A stretch of 61,708 bases of DNA from CAG-170 sp022779365 (GTDB lineage Bacteria; Bacillota; Clostridia; Oscillospirales; Oscillospiraceae), in contig JALFSI010000018.1 of NCBI GenBank assembly GCA_022779365.1, positions 1-61,708 on the forward strand, in the 5' to 3' direction. The notes beneath the pieces are model-generated. The model was not told the origin of the DNA, did no database searches, and was given only the letters and a program-made list of their open reading frames with translations. Below are positions 32,603 to 40,593 of this stretch, in pieces. Within the stretch, counting starts at the first letter, position 1. Every line of letters starts with the position of its first letter. The position numbers and the translations under genes are program-made.

Positions 32603-34816
32603 ATGTCAAACATAAAAGATGTGGCAAAAGCTGCCGGTGTGTCTGTATCCACGGTTTCCAACATTCTAAATAACAAGGCGTCCGTTTCCGAGGAGCTTCA
32701 TCAAAAGGTCGTTACGGCAATGCGGGAGCTGGACTATCACCCCAACTTTCTGGCAATGAATCTCCGCAAAAAGAAAATCAGCTTTATCGGCGTTGTATGC
32801 GATGCGCTCAACGGGCATTACCACCAGATCCTTGAGGGGATCTATCGTGTGTCCAAGCAGAAAAGCTGCCAGCCGATCCTGAAGCTCGTCAGCAGCGCGG
32901 CAGAGGAGCGCCGGGAGATCGAATCGCTGATCCAGATGAGCGTGAGCGGGATCATTGTGCTGTCATCGTATCTGGATGAGGCGCTGCTTGCGCAGTATAT
33001 GCAGGCGAATATGCCGGTCGTTTTTGCCGATCACTATCCGCGCAATTGTGACTGCAATATTGTATGCTTTGATAATTACGGCATCGTTCACGCGCTGACG
33101 CAAGAGCTGATGCTGCGCGGGCAGCAGGTCGGGCTGATCACGGGAAGTGCGTTCCTTGGCTCGGAGTCAGATTGCCGCAATGGCTATCTGGATGCGCTGG
33201 ATCCCGCTGTGCAGCAGGGGGCAATCCTGTTTGAAACGGAGTTCAATAAAGAGCGCGCGTTCAGCGGACTGATCCAGTTTATCAGCGCACTGCCGAAAAT
33301 GCCGGATTGTCTGATCGTGTCAGCCGCGTGGCTGGCGAAAACGGTGTCTGAAATTTGTAGTCTGCTGAATTTGAGCGGCATGCGCGTGTACGCACTTTCC
33401 GGCGACAGCTGGTATCGGTATCGAAGTGACAGCGTCAGCTATCTGCGGCGGGATTCGATCGCGTGCGGAACGCAGGCGGCGGAGATTTTGTTTGAGAATA
33501 TTTCCAAGTCCGCCATGTTTGAGCCGCAGCAGATCGTGATCCGCTCTTATGAGGAAACAAAACGGCTTTTTGGTGCACCGCCTCCGCCGCTGCCAAGAAC
33601 CAACCGCAGCCGGACGCTGCGCCTGCTTCTGCTGGACTCCAATATCAGCAGGGCGATCCGTATTTTGTCCCGCGATTTTACGGCGCGGACTGGGATCAAC
33701 ATTGATGTGACAACCGCGAATCAGCAGGATCTGATGCAGATCATTATGACAAACGCCAGGGCAAAAAGCAGCGAGTATGATATTGTTATGGCGGATATGC
33801 ACTGGCTGCAAATGCTCAAACAGGAAAAGGTCCTGTGCGAGCTGAACGAGCTGCTGCCGATCGCGCAGATCCTGCCGCGCTATGTCCATGACGTGCGGGA
33901 TTATATCCTGTCAGAGGCGAGCGACGAGGCGATCTACGCGTTGCCGATCCTGACCGGGTATCAGGTGCTGGTTTATCGGAGCGACCTGTTTGAGGATACG
34001 CTCCTGCAAAAGAAATTCTACTTAAAATACGGCGTTCCGCTCTGTCCGCCGCACACATGGAACGAGTTTAATCTGGTGGCAAAGTTCTTTACCCGCGCAT
34101 TTCATCAGGAATCTCCGGTCCAGTACGGCACATGCCTGCTGGGCGGAAAGCCGGAGGGCATCATGGCGGAGTTTTTGCCGCGGCAGTGGTCCTATCATGG
34201 GCACTTCCTGGGGCAGCACGGGCTGGACATGGTCACGATGGCGAACCAGAAGGCGGTCAGGAATCTTTGCGAAAGCTATCTGTATTCGTACCCGGGCTGC
34301 ATGGACTTCCTTGAGGATGAGCAGATCCGCAAATTTGCGGAGGGCGATACTGCCATGATCTGCACATATAATGTCCATTTGCAGGACAGGCCGGACTATT
34401 CCAAACAGTATGTCCGTTTTGCCCGGCTTCCGGGTACATCCTCGCTGATCGGCGGTTGGCTGCTGGGCATCAATGCCTACTCCGAGCAGATCGAGGAGAG
34501 CGCGCAGTTCCTCAACTGGGAGATCAGTGACCGCATTTCTGTCCACAGCTCCCTGCTGGGGCAGGTTAGCCCGTTCAAAAGCGTATTTTACGATCAGGAG
34601 CTTTTGACGATCTATCCCTGGATGCGCATCATCAACGAGCGCGGCACGGCGCTGCGTGGTAAGGAGTTTGGCACGCAGAGCTTCCGAAAGGACTGCGTCG
34701 GTCGCCGTCTGGAACAGACGCTTGCGGACAATCTATGGCGCGCGATCTTGAAGAAGATCCCGCCTGAGAGCGTCATGCGGCTCACGCAGGACCAATTTCC
34801 CAATGCGCTGTTCTGA
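32603..34816 (+). CDS. LacI-family repressor fused to a cytoplasmic ABC-type solute-binding domain
   Basis: The product has 737 residues. Residues 1-55 are a LacI helix-turn-helix (IKDVAKAAGVSVSTVSNILN, with the hinge-helix region HPNFLAMNLRKKK). Residues ~58-335 are the usual LacI effector domain (SFIGVVCDALNGHYHQILEG). After a proline-rich linker (PPPPLPRT, ~337-344), residues ~348-737 form a second solute-binding domain of the extracellular SBP type (DIVMADMHWLQMLKQEK, ALPILTGYQVLVYRSDLF, GDTAMICTYNV). There is no signal peptide, so both sensor domains are cytoplasmic. AGGAGAA precedes the ATG at 32603; an ATG at 32591 overlaps that site. It probably controls the upstream sugar operon through the CG-centred sites at 23578-23642. 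Confidence 0.87.
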   Translation: MSNIKDVAKAAGVSVSTVSNILNNKASVSEELHQKVVTAMRELDYHPNFLAMNLRKKKISFIGVVCDALNGHYHQILEGIYRVSKQKSCQPILKLVSSAAEERREIESLIQMSVSGIIVLSSYLDEALLAQYMQANMPVVFADHYPRNCDCNIVCFDNYGIVHALTQELMLRGQQVGLITGSAFLGSESDCRNGYLDALDPAVQQGAILFETEFNKERAFSGLIQFISALPKMPDCLIVSAAWLAKTVSEICSLLNLSGMRVYALSGDSWYRYRSDSVSYLRRDSIACGTQAAEILFENISKSAMFEPQQIVIRSYEETKRLFGAPPPPLPRTNRSRTLRLLLLDSNISRAIRILSRDFTARTGINIDVTTANQQDLMQIIMTNARAKSSEYDIVMADMHWLQMLKQEKVLCELNELLPIAQILPRYVHDVRDYILSEASDEAIYALPILTGYQVLVYRSDLFEDTLLQKKFYLKYGVPLCPPHTWNEFNLVAKFFTRAFHQESPVQYGTCLLGGKPEGIMAEFLPRQWSYHGHFLGQHGLDMVTMANQKAVRNLCESYLYSYPGCMDFLEDEQIRKFAEGDTAMICTYNVHLQDRPDYSKQYVRFARLPGTSSLIGGWLLGINAYSEQIEESAQFLNWEISDRISVHSSLLGQVSPFKSVFYDQELLTIYPWMRIINERGTALRGKEFGTQSFRKDCVGRRLEQTLADNLWRAILKKIPPESVMRLTQDQFPNALF

Positions 34817-34820
34817 ACCT

Positions 34821-34852
34821 GTAAAACAGCCGCCCGCGGGCGGCTGTTTTAC
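34821..34852. terminator. Terminator after the LacI-SBP fusion gene
   Basis: A perfect 32-bp palindrome has a GC core (CAGCCGCC/GGCGGCTG) and AAAA/TTTT arms, so the arm itself supplies the U-run. Confidence 0.88.
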
Positions 34853-34866
34853 TTCGCCCGACCAGG

Positions 34867-34895
34867 TGGCTTTTTCGTGTTTGATTTGCTATAAT
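34867..34895 (+). promoter_or_regulatory. Predicted promoter of the MATE gene
   Basis: TATAAT at 34890-34895 lies 17 bp after a weak TGGCTT at 34867-34872. Confidence 0.6.
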
Positions 34896-34926
34896 AAAAA
34901 TAATTTGTACACAGGAGATGAACAGC

Positions 34927-36330
34927 GTGCCGAAACAACCGCGCGCGCCGAAGCCCAGCTGCGACAAGACGGCGGAGCTTGACCACGGCGCGATCCTGCC
35001 GCTGATCGTCCGGCTGAGCATTCCGGCGATCATCGCGCAGCTCATCACATTCTTATATAATATTGTGGACCGTATGTACGTCGCCCGCATTGAGGACGCG
35101 GGCATGGACGCGCTGGCGGCGCTCGGCATCGTGCTGCCCATTACGCTCATCATGCAGGCGTTTGCGAACCTGATCGGGCTGGGCGGCGCGCCGCGCGCGG
35201 GCATCAAGCTCGGCGAAGGGAACGCGCCGGAGGCGGATCGCATTTTTAACACCGCCTTTTCCATGCTGGTGCTGATCGGCGCCTCCATCGGTGCAGTCGC
35301 GTTTTTCTTTGCAGAGCCGATCGTCCGCCTGTTCGGCTGCCCGCCCAGCGCGCTGGGCTATGCGGTGGCGTACCTCAAAATTTACGCCTGCGGCACGCTG
35401 TTTGTGATGCTGGCGCAGGGGCTGAATCCGTTTATCCTGACGCAGGGCTTTTCGCTGTACGCGATGGGGTCGGTGCTCGTCGGCGCGATCATCAACATCG
35501 TGCTCGATCCGATCTTCATCTTTACGCTCGGAATGGGCGTGGAGGGATCGAGTTTGGCGACCGTCGTGTCACAGCTCTGTTCGTGCGTCTGCGTGACGCT
35601 GTTCTTTTTCTCGCGCAGAAGCCTCTTCCATTTCCGCGTGCGCGAGATGCGCATCCACGCCGCGCGCGTGGCGAGCATCGTGTCGCTCGGCGTGACACCG
35701 TTTGTGATGACCATCACCGAATGCGCCATTCAGGTGGTGTTCAACATCAACCTCAACCGCGCCACCGGCGGCGACCGCGACTATACCGCCGCGCTGACCG
35801 TGATGCTCAGCGCGCTCCAGCTCATCGTCCTGCCGCTCAACGGGCTCGGCAACGGCGTGCAGCCGTTCGTCAGCTACAACTACGGTAAGGGCGACGAGCA
35901 GCGGCTCAAAACCGGCATCCGCTATGTGACGATCATCGCGTTCTGCTTCTGCCTCACCATCTGGTCGGTGTCGATGCTCGTGCCGGAGATGTACGCGCGG
36001 CTGTTTTCCGCCAGCGGGGCGGTCACGCAGATCGTCAAGCAGTACGCCCCGCAGTTTTTGATGGGGTCGATCATGTTTTTCGTGCAGATGACGCTCCAGA
36101 ACGTGAACGTCGCGCTGGGGCAGGCGAAGCGGGCGCTGTGCCTTGCCGTGATGCGCAAGGTCGTCATCCTCATCCCGCTGTGCTTCGCGCTGACGCATTT
36201 TCTCGGCTTCCGCGGCGTGTACCTCTCGGAGGGCATCGCCGACCTCGTCGCCGGTATCATCACGTCCATCGTGATTTTTACGTCCTTCCCCAAGGTGTTC
36301 CACCAGCGGGCACTGGAGGTTGCGGCATAG
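34927..36330 (+). CDS. MATE-family multidrug/solute efflux pump
   Basis: This 467-residue membrane transporter has about 12 transmembrane helices in two repeats. MATE features are IPAIIAQLITFLYNIVDRMY near the N-terminus and LNGLGNGVQPFVSYNYGKGD in the second half. It is closest in feel to the MepA/DinF-like branch and should export cationic compounds using an ion gradient. The GTG at 34927 has AGGAG at optimal distance; an ATG at 34918 is only one base from it, so the true start could be either. It is monocistronic. Confidence 0.9.
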   Translation: MPKQPRAPKPSCDKTAELDHGAILPLIVRLSIPAIIAQLITFLYNIVDRMYVARIEDAGMDALAALGIVLPITLIMQAFANLIGLGGAPRAGIKLGEGNAPEADRIFNTAFSMLVLIGASIGAVAFFFAEPIVRLFGCPPSALGYAVAYLKIYACGTLFVMLAQGLNPFILTQGFSLYAMGSVLVGAIINIVLDPIFIFTLGMGVEGSSLATVVSQLCSCVCVTLFFFSRRSLFHFRVREMRIHAARVASIVSLGVTPFVMTITECAIQVVFNINLNRATGGDRDYTAALTVMLSALQLIVLPLNGLGNGVQPFVSYNYGKGDEQRLKTGIRYVTIIAFCFCLTIWSVSMLVPEMYARLFSASGAVTQIVKQYAPQFLMGSIMFFVQMTLQNVNVALGQAKRALCLAVMRKVVILIPLCFALTHFLGFRGVYLSEGIADLVAGIITSIVIFTSFPKVFHQRALEVAA

Positions 36331-36363
36331 AAAAAAGTATAAAAAAGAAAGTATAAAAAACAA

Positions 36364-36388
36364 CGCCTCGGAGCATTGCTCCGAGGCG
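36364..36388. terminator. Terminator shared by the MATE gene and the prepilin gene
   Basis: An 11-bp stem, CGCCTCGGAGC / GCTCCGAGGCG, has an ATT loop. The minus-strand side is followed by a T-rich run, so it serves the prepilin gene well; on the plus side the tail is weak. Confidence 0.75.
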
Positions 36389-36398
36389 CTTGCATTTG

Positions 36399-36791
36399 TT
36401 ACTCGCCGAAAACCACTTGCTTATCCCCTCGATTGCAGGTATACCAGACCTGATAGATCGCGTCGCCTTCATAGTCGGGTGACAATCGCGGGCAGCAAAC
36501 GGCGATCGTTCCTGTTTGCAGCTTGACGGTCGTGCCGTCAAGATAGGTGATCGTGGGGGAGATATTCTCTGCGGCATCAGCCTTGAACTGCGGCTGATAT
36601 TCGCCGGTGGTCATATAATCTGCCTGTAGGTAGGCATAATATGCGCGGGCGTTTGCAAGGTCGGCTGCCTCGCGCGCCTTGTGCAGGCTGCTGCTGAACG
36701 TCGGGATGGCAATGGCGACGAGTACAGCAATGATCGCTACCACGATCAGCATTTCGATGAGTGTAAAGCCCTGACGGCTGCGTTTGTGCAT
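36399..36791 (-). CDS. Type IV prepilin-like protein, orphan
   Basis: The 130-residue product has a class III signal: basic leader MHKRSRQG, cleavage before FTLIEMLIVVAIIAVLVAIA, with Glu at +5 of the mature protein. A globular domain follows, with two cysteine-containing stretches (AVCCPRLS and WYTCNRG) that could form disulfides. Such proteins need a prepilin peptidase, an assembly ATPase and a membrane core; none is in this window. GGAGGACG precedes the ATG at 36791. The minus-strand frame stays open much further upstream, but that part has no coding features. Confidence 0.88.
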   Translation of the reverse strand: MHKRSRQGFTLIEMLIVVAIIAVLVAIAIPTFSSSLHKAREAADLANARAYYAYLQADYMTTGEYQPQFKADAAENISPTITYLDGTTVKLQTGTIAVCCPRLSPDYEGDAIYQVWYTCNRGDKQVVFGE

Positions 36792-36969
36792 AGTTGCGTC
36801 CTCCTGCGCAGCATAATCATCATACCGAAGTATTATATAGCAGAAAACACGCGGACGCAAGAGAAATTTTGGCACAAATCGGTTCCTTATGCTTCTACGC
36901 GCGGTTTCAGCGGGCGGCAGGGTGCAAGCCTTCTCAAACGGAAACCCAGCGAAGCGGTTTTCGTTTAAA
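36792..36969. other. Short intergenic region with an AT-rich promoter zone
   Basis: On the minus strand this holds the prepilin ribosome-binding site and, further upstream, AT-rich sequence (TATATAATAC around 36830-36840) that probably includes its -10 element. The right part holds the dispersed repeat copy listed next. Confidence 0.4.
36917..36966 (+). repeat. Dispersed hairpin repeat, second copy
   Basis: GCAGGGTGCAA (36917-36927) is followed by an 11-bp stem, AAACGGAAACC / GGTTTTCGTTT, with loop CAGCGAAGC. The same arrangement occurs at 17873-17921 (GCAGGGTGCAA, then AACGTGAACC / GGTTCACGTT with loop CAGCGCAGC). Stem bases differ between the copies but pairing is kept. Confidence 0.7.
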
Positions 36970-37110
36970 TTAGAAATAGCCTTGGAACGGCGCGATGGTG
37001 ATGCGCCAGGAGTTGCCTGTGCCCACATTGTAGGCGCGGGCGAACGAGCCCTGATTGATGGCGACCGCCACGCAGTCGCGCGAGTTAACATACGCCAGCG
37101 CCTCAGCATC
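36970..37110 (-). pseudogene. SAM-hydroxide adenosyltransferase (DUF62-type), C-terminal fragment
   Basis: The minus-strand frame ends DAEALAYVNSRDCVAVAINQ then GSFARAYNVGTGNSWRITI. This resembles the C-terminal domain of SAM hydroxide adenosyltransferases, which has a conserved asparagine-serine/arginine and AVNQGS-like motif. The rest of the gene is missing: at about 37103-37110 the sequence switches to an oppositely oriented LysR fragment. The assignment is by eye and rests on one domain segment. Confidence 0.5.
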
Positions 37111-37514
37111 TGGAGCTGCCCGGCACGGACACCTGGGGCGTCGTGATGCCCGCGAACCATCCGCTCGCAAAAAAGCAGACCGTCCGGGTGGACGATCTGC
37201 TGCGGGAGGAGCTCATCTGCTCCGAGCGGTCGATGGAGGCGGATATTCCCCGCTGGTGCGGTAAAAAGGCGGACAAGCTGAGCTTCACCGGGCACACGAA
37301 CCTTGCCTATAACGGCAGCGTGTTCGTGCGCGAAGGGCTGGGGCTGATGCTGATGCTCTCGTTCGAGCACCTCATCCAGCCGAGCAATGAAAACGGTCCG
37401 GCGTTCCGCCCACTGGAACCAAAGCTCGAAAACCGCCTGTATTTGATCTGGAAAAAGTATCAGGTCTTTTCGCCCATCGCGCAAAGGCTTCTCGACGCGT
37501 TTTTGGAGGATTAG
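37101..37514 (+). pseudogene. LysR-family regulator, C-terminal fragment
   Basis: In frame from about 37101 the sequence reads LELPGTDTWGVVMPANHPLA then KKQTVRVDDLLREELICSER, and it ends with LIWKKYQVFSPIAQRLLDAF. This matches the distal half of a LysR effector-binding domain. The first ~160 residues, including the helix-turn-helix, are absent. Upstream sequence is the end of a different gene on the other strand. The nearest start (GTG 37143) has no good ribosome-binding site, so I consider it dead. Confidence 0.75.
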
Positions 37515-37518
37515 AGGA

Positions 37519-38412
37519 TTAAAAGAGATCCAGCATTGCGTCCAGGTAGATTGCCTCGCGTACACGCAATTGATACTCCGGCTTGGTCATGTAGTGCAGC
37601 AGAAATTCCAGAACCAGCGCGCTGCCGAGCCCGCGCCCTTCGATCTTGAACTGTGAAAAGCCCATCGGGAGATAGGTGCTTGCGATGTCCTGCACGCCGA
37701 TAAAGCCTGGGTTCTCCATCGCTTTGGAGAATCGGTAGCCCCCGGCGGCGTCGGGCGCGGCGCAGCGGCGCTCCGGCGCGGCTTCGCCGAGATTTTTGCG
37801 GCTGACGGCTTCATAGCACGCCCGCCGGTCGCGGCAGTCAAAGCGGCAGCACTCGTTGCAGAGAAATTCTGTCTTGTCCTTGAGCGCCTGCGGCAGCGCG
37901 CACAGCGCATCAAACGCCCGATTCAGGCGAAAATCCGGCACAACATAGCGAAATTCCGTCCGCTCCAGCTCCCGCCGGAGCTGCGAAAAGTCCGTCAAAA
38001 CCTTCGTGGTCGAGGAGACAAAATAAAGCTGCGGATACCGCGTGCGCAGATAGTCCAGCAATAAATCGGAGTGTACGATCACGCCGTTCCGCGTGCCGCC
38101 GCTCTCCGCGAACAGTCTGCACAGCGCATTGCACCTTGCGTCCGCAAGGTGCTCTTTTTTGAGCAGGCTGTTGCTGAACGTCAGCCGCGCGGAGACGGCG
38201 TATTCCCGCGTCAGCGCCAGCACGTCCCGCGCGTCCGCGTTGCCAGACCTCACGCGCCCGCCGCCCCAGAGGCAGCCCTCCGGCGCGCCGTAGAGCGAGC
38301 CGATGGCGCACCAGTCGTAAAAATACTCCCGATGCGCCCGGAAAAGCGGCAGAAACACGCGGTACAGCTCGTAAAATTCAAATAATCCCGGCAGATGATA
38401 ATATGCGGTCAT
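37519..38412 (-). CDS. Conserved cysteine-containing protein of unknown function
   Basis: This 297-residue soluble protein starts YYHLPGLFEFYELYRVFLPL. It contains FSNSLLKKEHL, GVIVHSDLLLDYLRTRYP and FVSSTTKVLTDFSQL, a strand-helix rhythm suggesting a TIM-barrel. A cysteine cluster FLCNECCRFDCRDRRACYEA could bind a metal or Fe-S cluster. The architecture recalls U32-peptidase/UbiU-like proteins but I cannot place it firmly. It is divergent from the BlaI gene and shares the operator-containing spacer, so it may be controlled by that repressor. AGGACGG precedes the ATG at 38412. Confidence 0.65.
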   Translation of the reverse strand: MTAYYHLPGLFEFYELYRVFLPLFRAHREYFYDWCAIGSLYGAPEGCLWGGGRVRSGNADARDVLALTREYAVSARLTFSNSLLKKEHLADARCNALCRLFAESGGTRNGVIVHSDLLLDYLRTRYPQLYFVSSTTKVLTDFSQLRRELERTEFRYVVPDFRLNRAFDALCALPQALKDKTEFLCNECCRFDCRDRRACYEAVSRKNLGEAAPERRCAAPDAAGGYRFSKAMENPGFIGVQDIASTYLPMGFSQFKIEGRGLGSALVLEFLLHYMTKPEYQLRVREAIYLDAMLDLF

Positions 38413-38437
38413 AGTGCACCGTCCTGAAAATTTTCTG

Positions 38438-38511
38438 ATAAGACCAGAGTAGTGTTGACAAATCCATAAGACGGGAGTATTATAAGCGCGTAGCTACTAC
38501 CAGAGTCTTAT
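38438..38511 (+). promoter_or_regulatory. BlaI-operon promoter with three related operator copies
   Basis: The promoter is TTGACA (38455-38460), 17 bp, TATTAT (38478-38483). Three 17-base copies of ATAAGAC-N4-GTA surround it: 38438-38454 (just upstream of -35), 38466-38482 (spacer and -10) and, on the opposite strand, 38511-38495 (just downstream of the start). The first seven bases are identical in all copies. This is the layout of an autorepressed BlaI/MecI-type promoter. Confidence 0.78.
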
Positions 38512-38526
38512 GAAGGGAGCTTCCTG

Positions 38527-38886
38527 ATGGACATCAAATTATTCGATTCGGAACTGAAGGTGATGGAGGTCCTCTGGCGCGAGGGCGATACCCCCGCCAA
38601 GGACGTCGCCAAGGCGCTGACGGGCGAGCTGGGCTGGAACGTCAACACGACGTACACGCTCATCAAGCGCTGCATCAAAAAAGGCGCGATCGAGCGCTCC
38701 GAGCCGGGCTTTGTCTGCCACGCGCTCATCGAGAAGGCAGCCGTGCAGGCGGCGGAGACGGACGAGCTCATCAATAAAATTTATGACGGCTCTGCCGACA
38801 AGCTGTTCGCGGCGCTGCTGGGCAGGAAAAAGCTCTCTGCCGAGCAGATCGAAAAGCTGCGGCAGATCGTCGGCGAGCTGGAATGA
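38527..38886 (+). CDS. BlaI/MecI-family transcriptional repressor
   Basis: The 119-residue winged-helix repressor contains FDSELKVMEVLWREGDTPAK, VNTTYTLIKRCIKKGAI and a C-terminal dimerisation helix. In characterised systems the repressor is cleaved after its membrane metalloprotease partner senses an antibiotic or wall stress. The partner gene follows after 10 bases. GAAGGGAG precedes the ATG. Three operator-like copies overlap its promoter. Confidence 0.92.
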   Translation: MDIKLFDSELKVMEVLWREGDTPAKDVAKALTGELGWNVNTTYTLIKRCIKKGAIERSEPGFVCHALIEKAAVQAAETDELINKIYDGSADKLFAALLGRKKLSAEQIEKLRQIVGELE

Positions 38887-38896
38887 GGAGCGCGCC

Positions 38897-40546
38897 ATGA
38901 GCTTTTTGCAAATGAGCCTCACAGGCGGCGTGATGATCGCGGTCATTACGCTCCTGCGCGCGCTTGCGATGAACCATGTGCCGAAAAAGACGTTTCTCGC
39001 CCTCTGGGGCGCGGCGCTTCTGCGGCTGCTCGTGCCGGTTTCGCTGCCGTCGCCGCTGAGTGTGTACTCGCTGCTGGCGCGGGAGCGCGCGGCGCGCCTG
39101 CCGGAGGTCACCGCCGCTGTCATGCGCCTGCCGTCCGCCATCCCGGCGGGACAGGCAGGCGCGCAGGAGACTGCGGCGTCCTTCCCGGTGTGGAGCATCG
39201 TCTGGATCGCGGGCGTGCTGCTCTGCGCGGCGTTTTTCGCCGTGGCATACTGCAAGTGCCGCCGCGAGTTTCGGATGTCACTGCCGGTGGAAAATGACTA
39301 CACGCGCCGCTGGCTGGCGGAGCATCCGCTGCGGCGGCGGCTCGCCATCCGGCAGTCGGACCGTGTTTCGTCGCCGCTCACATTTGGCGTGCTGCGCCCG
39401 GTGATCTTAATGCCGAAGGCAATAGACTGGACGGACGAACGGGCGCTGGCGTATGTGCTGGAGCACGAATTTGTGCACATCCGGCGCTTTGACGCGCTGT
39501 GGAAGCTCCTGCTCATCGCCGCCGCGTGCGCGCACTGGTTCAATCCGCTGGTGTGGGCGATGTACGTCCTTGCCAACCGCGACCTCGAGCTCTCGTGCGA
39601 CGAGACGGTCGTCCGCCGCTTCGGCGGCGCGCGGGCGTCCTATGCGCGCGTGCTGATCGGCATGGAGGCGGAAAAGAGCGGCTTTGCGCCGCTTTGCAAT
39701 CACTTCAGCCGGACCGCGATCGAAGAAAGGATCACAGCTATTATGAAAACGAAAAAAATCACGTTCCTGTCGCTGCTGCTGGCGGCGGCGCTCATCGCCG
39801 GGACAGTGACGGCCTTTGCAACGTCTGAGCTAAAGCCGACCGGCGCAGTCACGGAGCAGAACGCCACCGCATCGGGCGGCGCGGAGGAATCCAGCGACGA
39901 ATACCGCGCCGCCGGGATCGCCAATCGGGGCCCTCACTGGTACTATGACGGCAAGTCCGTCGCCATGATCTACGACGACGACGGCGGCATCTACACCGAC
40001 GAATCCGCCGAAAACGGCAGCTATCTGCACGTCCGGCGCGACACGCAGGGCACGATCTCCGGCGTGGACGTTCTGGAAAAGGAAGCGTTCCGCGAGCTTG
40101 TTGACCGCGGCATGAACGCCCGCTATGAGGTCACCAGCGAGGAAGAATCGCTCATGTCCTATGTGAACCCCGACGACGGAAAGACCTATTACAGCTTCGA
40201 CGAAGGCAAGCCCTTTGAGCCGCTGACGGACGCGGAATTTGAGGCGCGCTACCCGACGCCGGTCATCGAATGGTGGACGTATGACGGGTATAAGGCGTGG
40301 CTCGAGCAGGAAAAGGTCACGCTGCAAAGCCTCATCGGCGAGACCGGCATGACGGGCGGCGTGGAGTTCACCTGGACGCAGGAAAAGGTGGATGAGACCA
40401 TTGCCCTGTACGAGAGCATCCTCGCGGACATCCAGAACGGCATCCTCTACTCCAAGACCGTGGATGGCAGCGACGACGTCATGCTCGTCATGAACCCCGC
40501 GGACATCGCCATGAGCACGGAAGCCGATATGACCGCCACCGATTGA
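38897..40546 (+). CDS. M56-family membrane metallopeptidase (BlaR1/MecR1-like sensor)
   Basis: The 549-residue protein has several N-terminal transmembrane helices, a gluzincin zinc site HEFVH at 190-194, and NRDLELSCDE (third ligand near 231). Another transmembrane helix (FLSLLLAAALIAGTVTAFA, ~295-313) leads into an external C-terminal part of about 235 residues. That part is not a penicillin-binding sensor domain as in BlaR1; it has acidic, Tyr-rich repeats and I do not recognise it. The signal may therefore not be a beta-lactam. The ATG at 38897 follows GAGGAG. Confidence 0.88.
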   Translation: MSFLQMSLTGGVMIAVITLLRALAMNHVPKKTFLALWGAALLRLLVPVSLPSPLSVYSLLARERAARLPEVTAAVMRLPSAIPAGQAGAQETAASFPVWSIVWIAGVLLCAAFFAVAYCKCRREFRMSLPVENDYTRRWLAEHPLRRRLAIRQSDRVSSPLTFGVLRPVILMPKAIDWTDERALAYVLEHEFVHIRRFDALWKLLLIAAACAHWFNPLVWAMYVLANRDLELSCDETVVRRFGGARASYARVLIGMEAEKSGFAPLCNHFSRTAIEERITAIMKTKKITFLSLLLAAALIAGTVTAFATSELKPTGAVTEQNATASGGAEESSDEYRAAGIANRGPHWYYDGKSVAMIYDDDGGIYTDESAENGSYLHVRRDTQGTISGVDVLEKEAFRELVDRGMNARYEVTSEEESLMSYVNPDDGKTYYSFDEGKPFEPLTDAEFEARYPTPVIEWWTYDGYKAWLEQEKVTLQSLIGETGMTGGVEFTWTQEKVDETIALYESILADIQNGILYSKTVDGSDDVMLVMNPADIAMSTEADMTATD

Positions 40547-40558
40547 CCCCCCCACCGG

Positions 40559-40590
40559 CGCCCTCCGGCATTTGCCGGAGGGCGGTTTTA
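40559..40590. terminator. Bidirectional terminator between M56 and D-serine dehydratase-like genes
   Basis: An 11-bp stem, CGCCCTCCGGC / GCCGGAGGGCG, with loop ATTT is followed by GTTTTA. It lies between converging genes. Confidence 0.85.
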
Positions 40591-40593
40591 TGT

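Noticed and set aside
36792..37565. Upstream continuation of the prepilin reading frame on the minus strand
   Set aside because: The prepilin leader MHKRSRQG with its ribosome-binding site marks the true start at 36791; the upstream part lies across the LysR fragment and has no coding signature.
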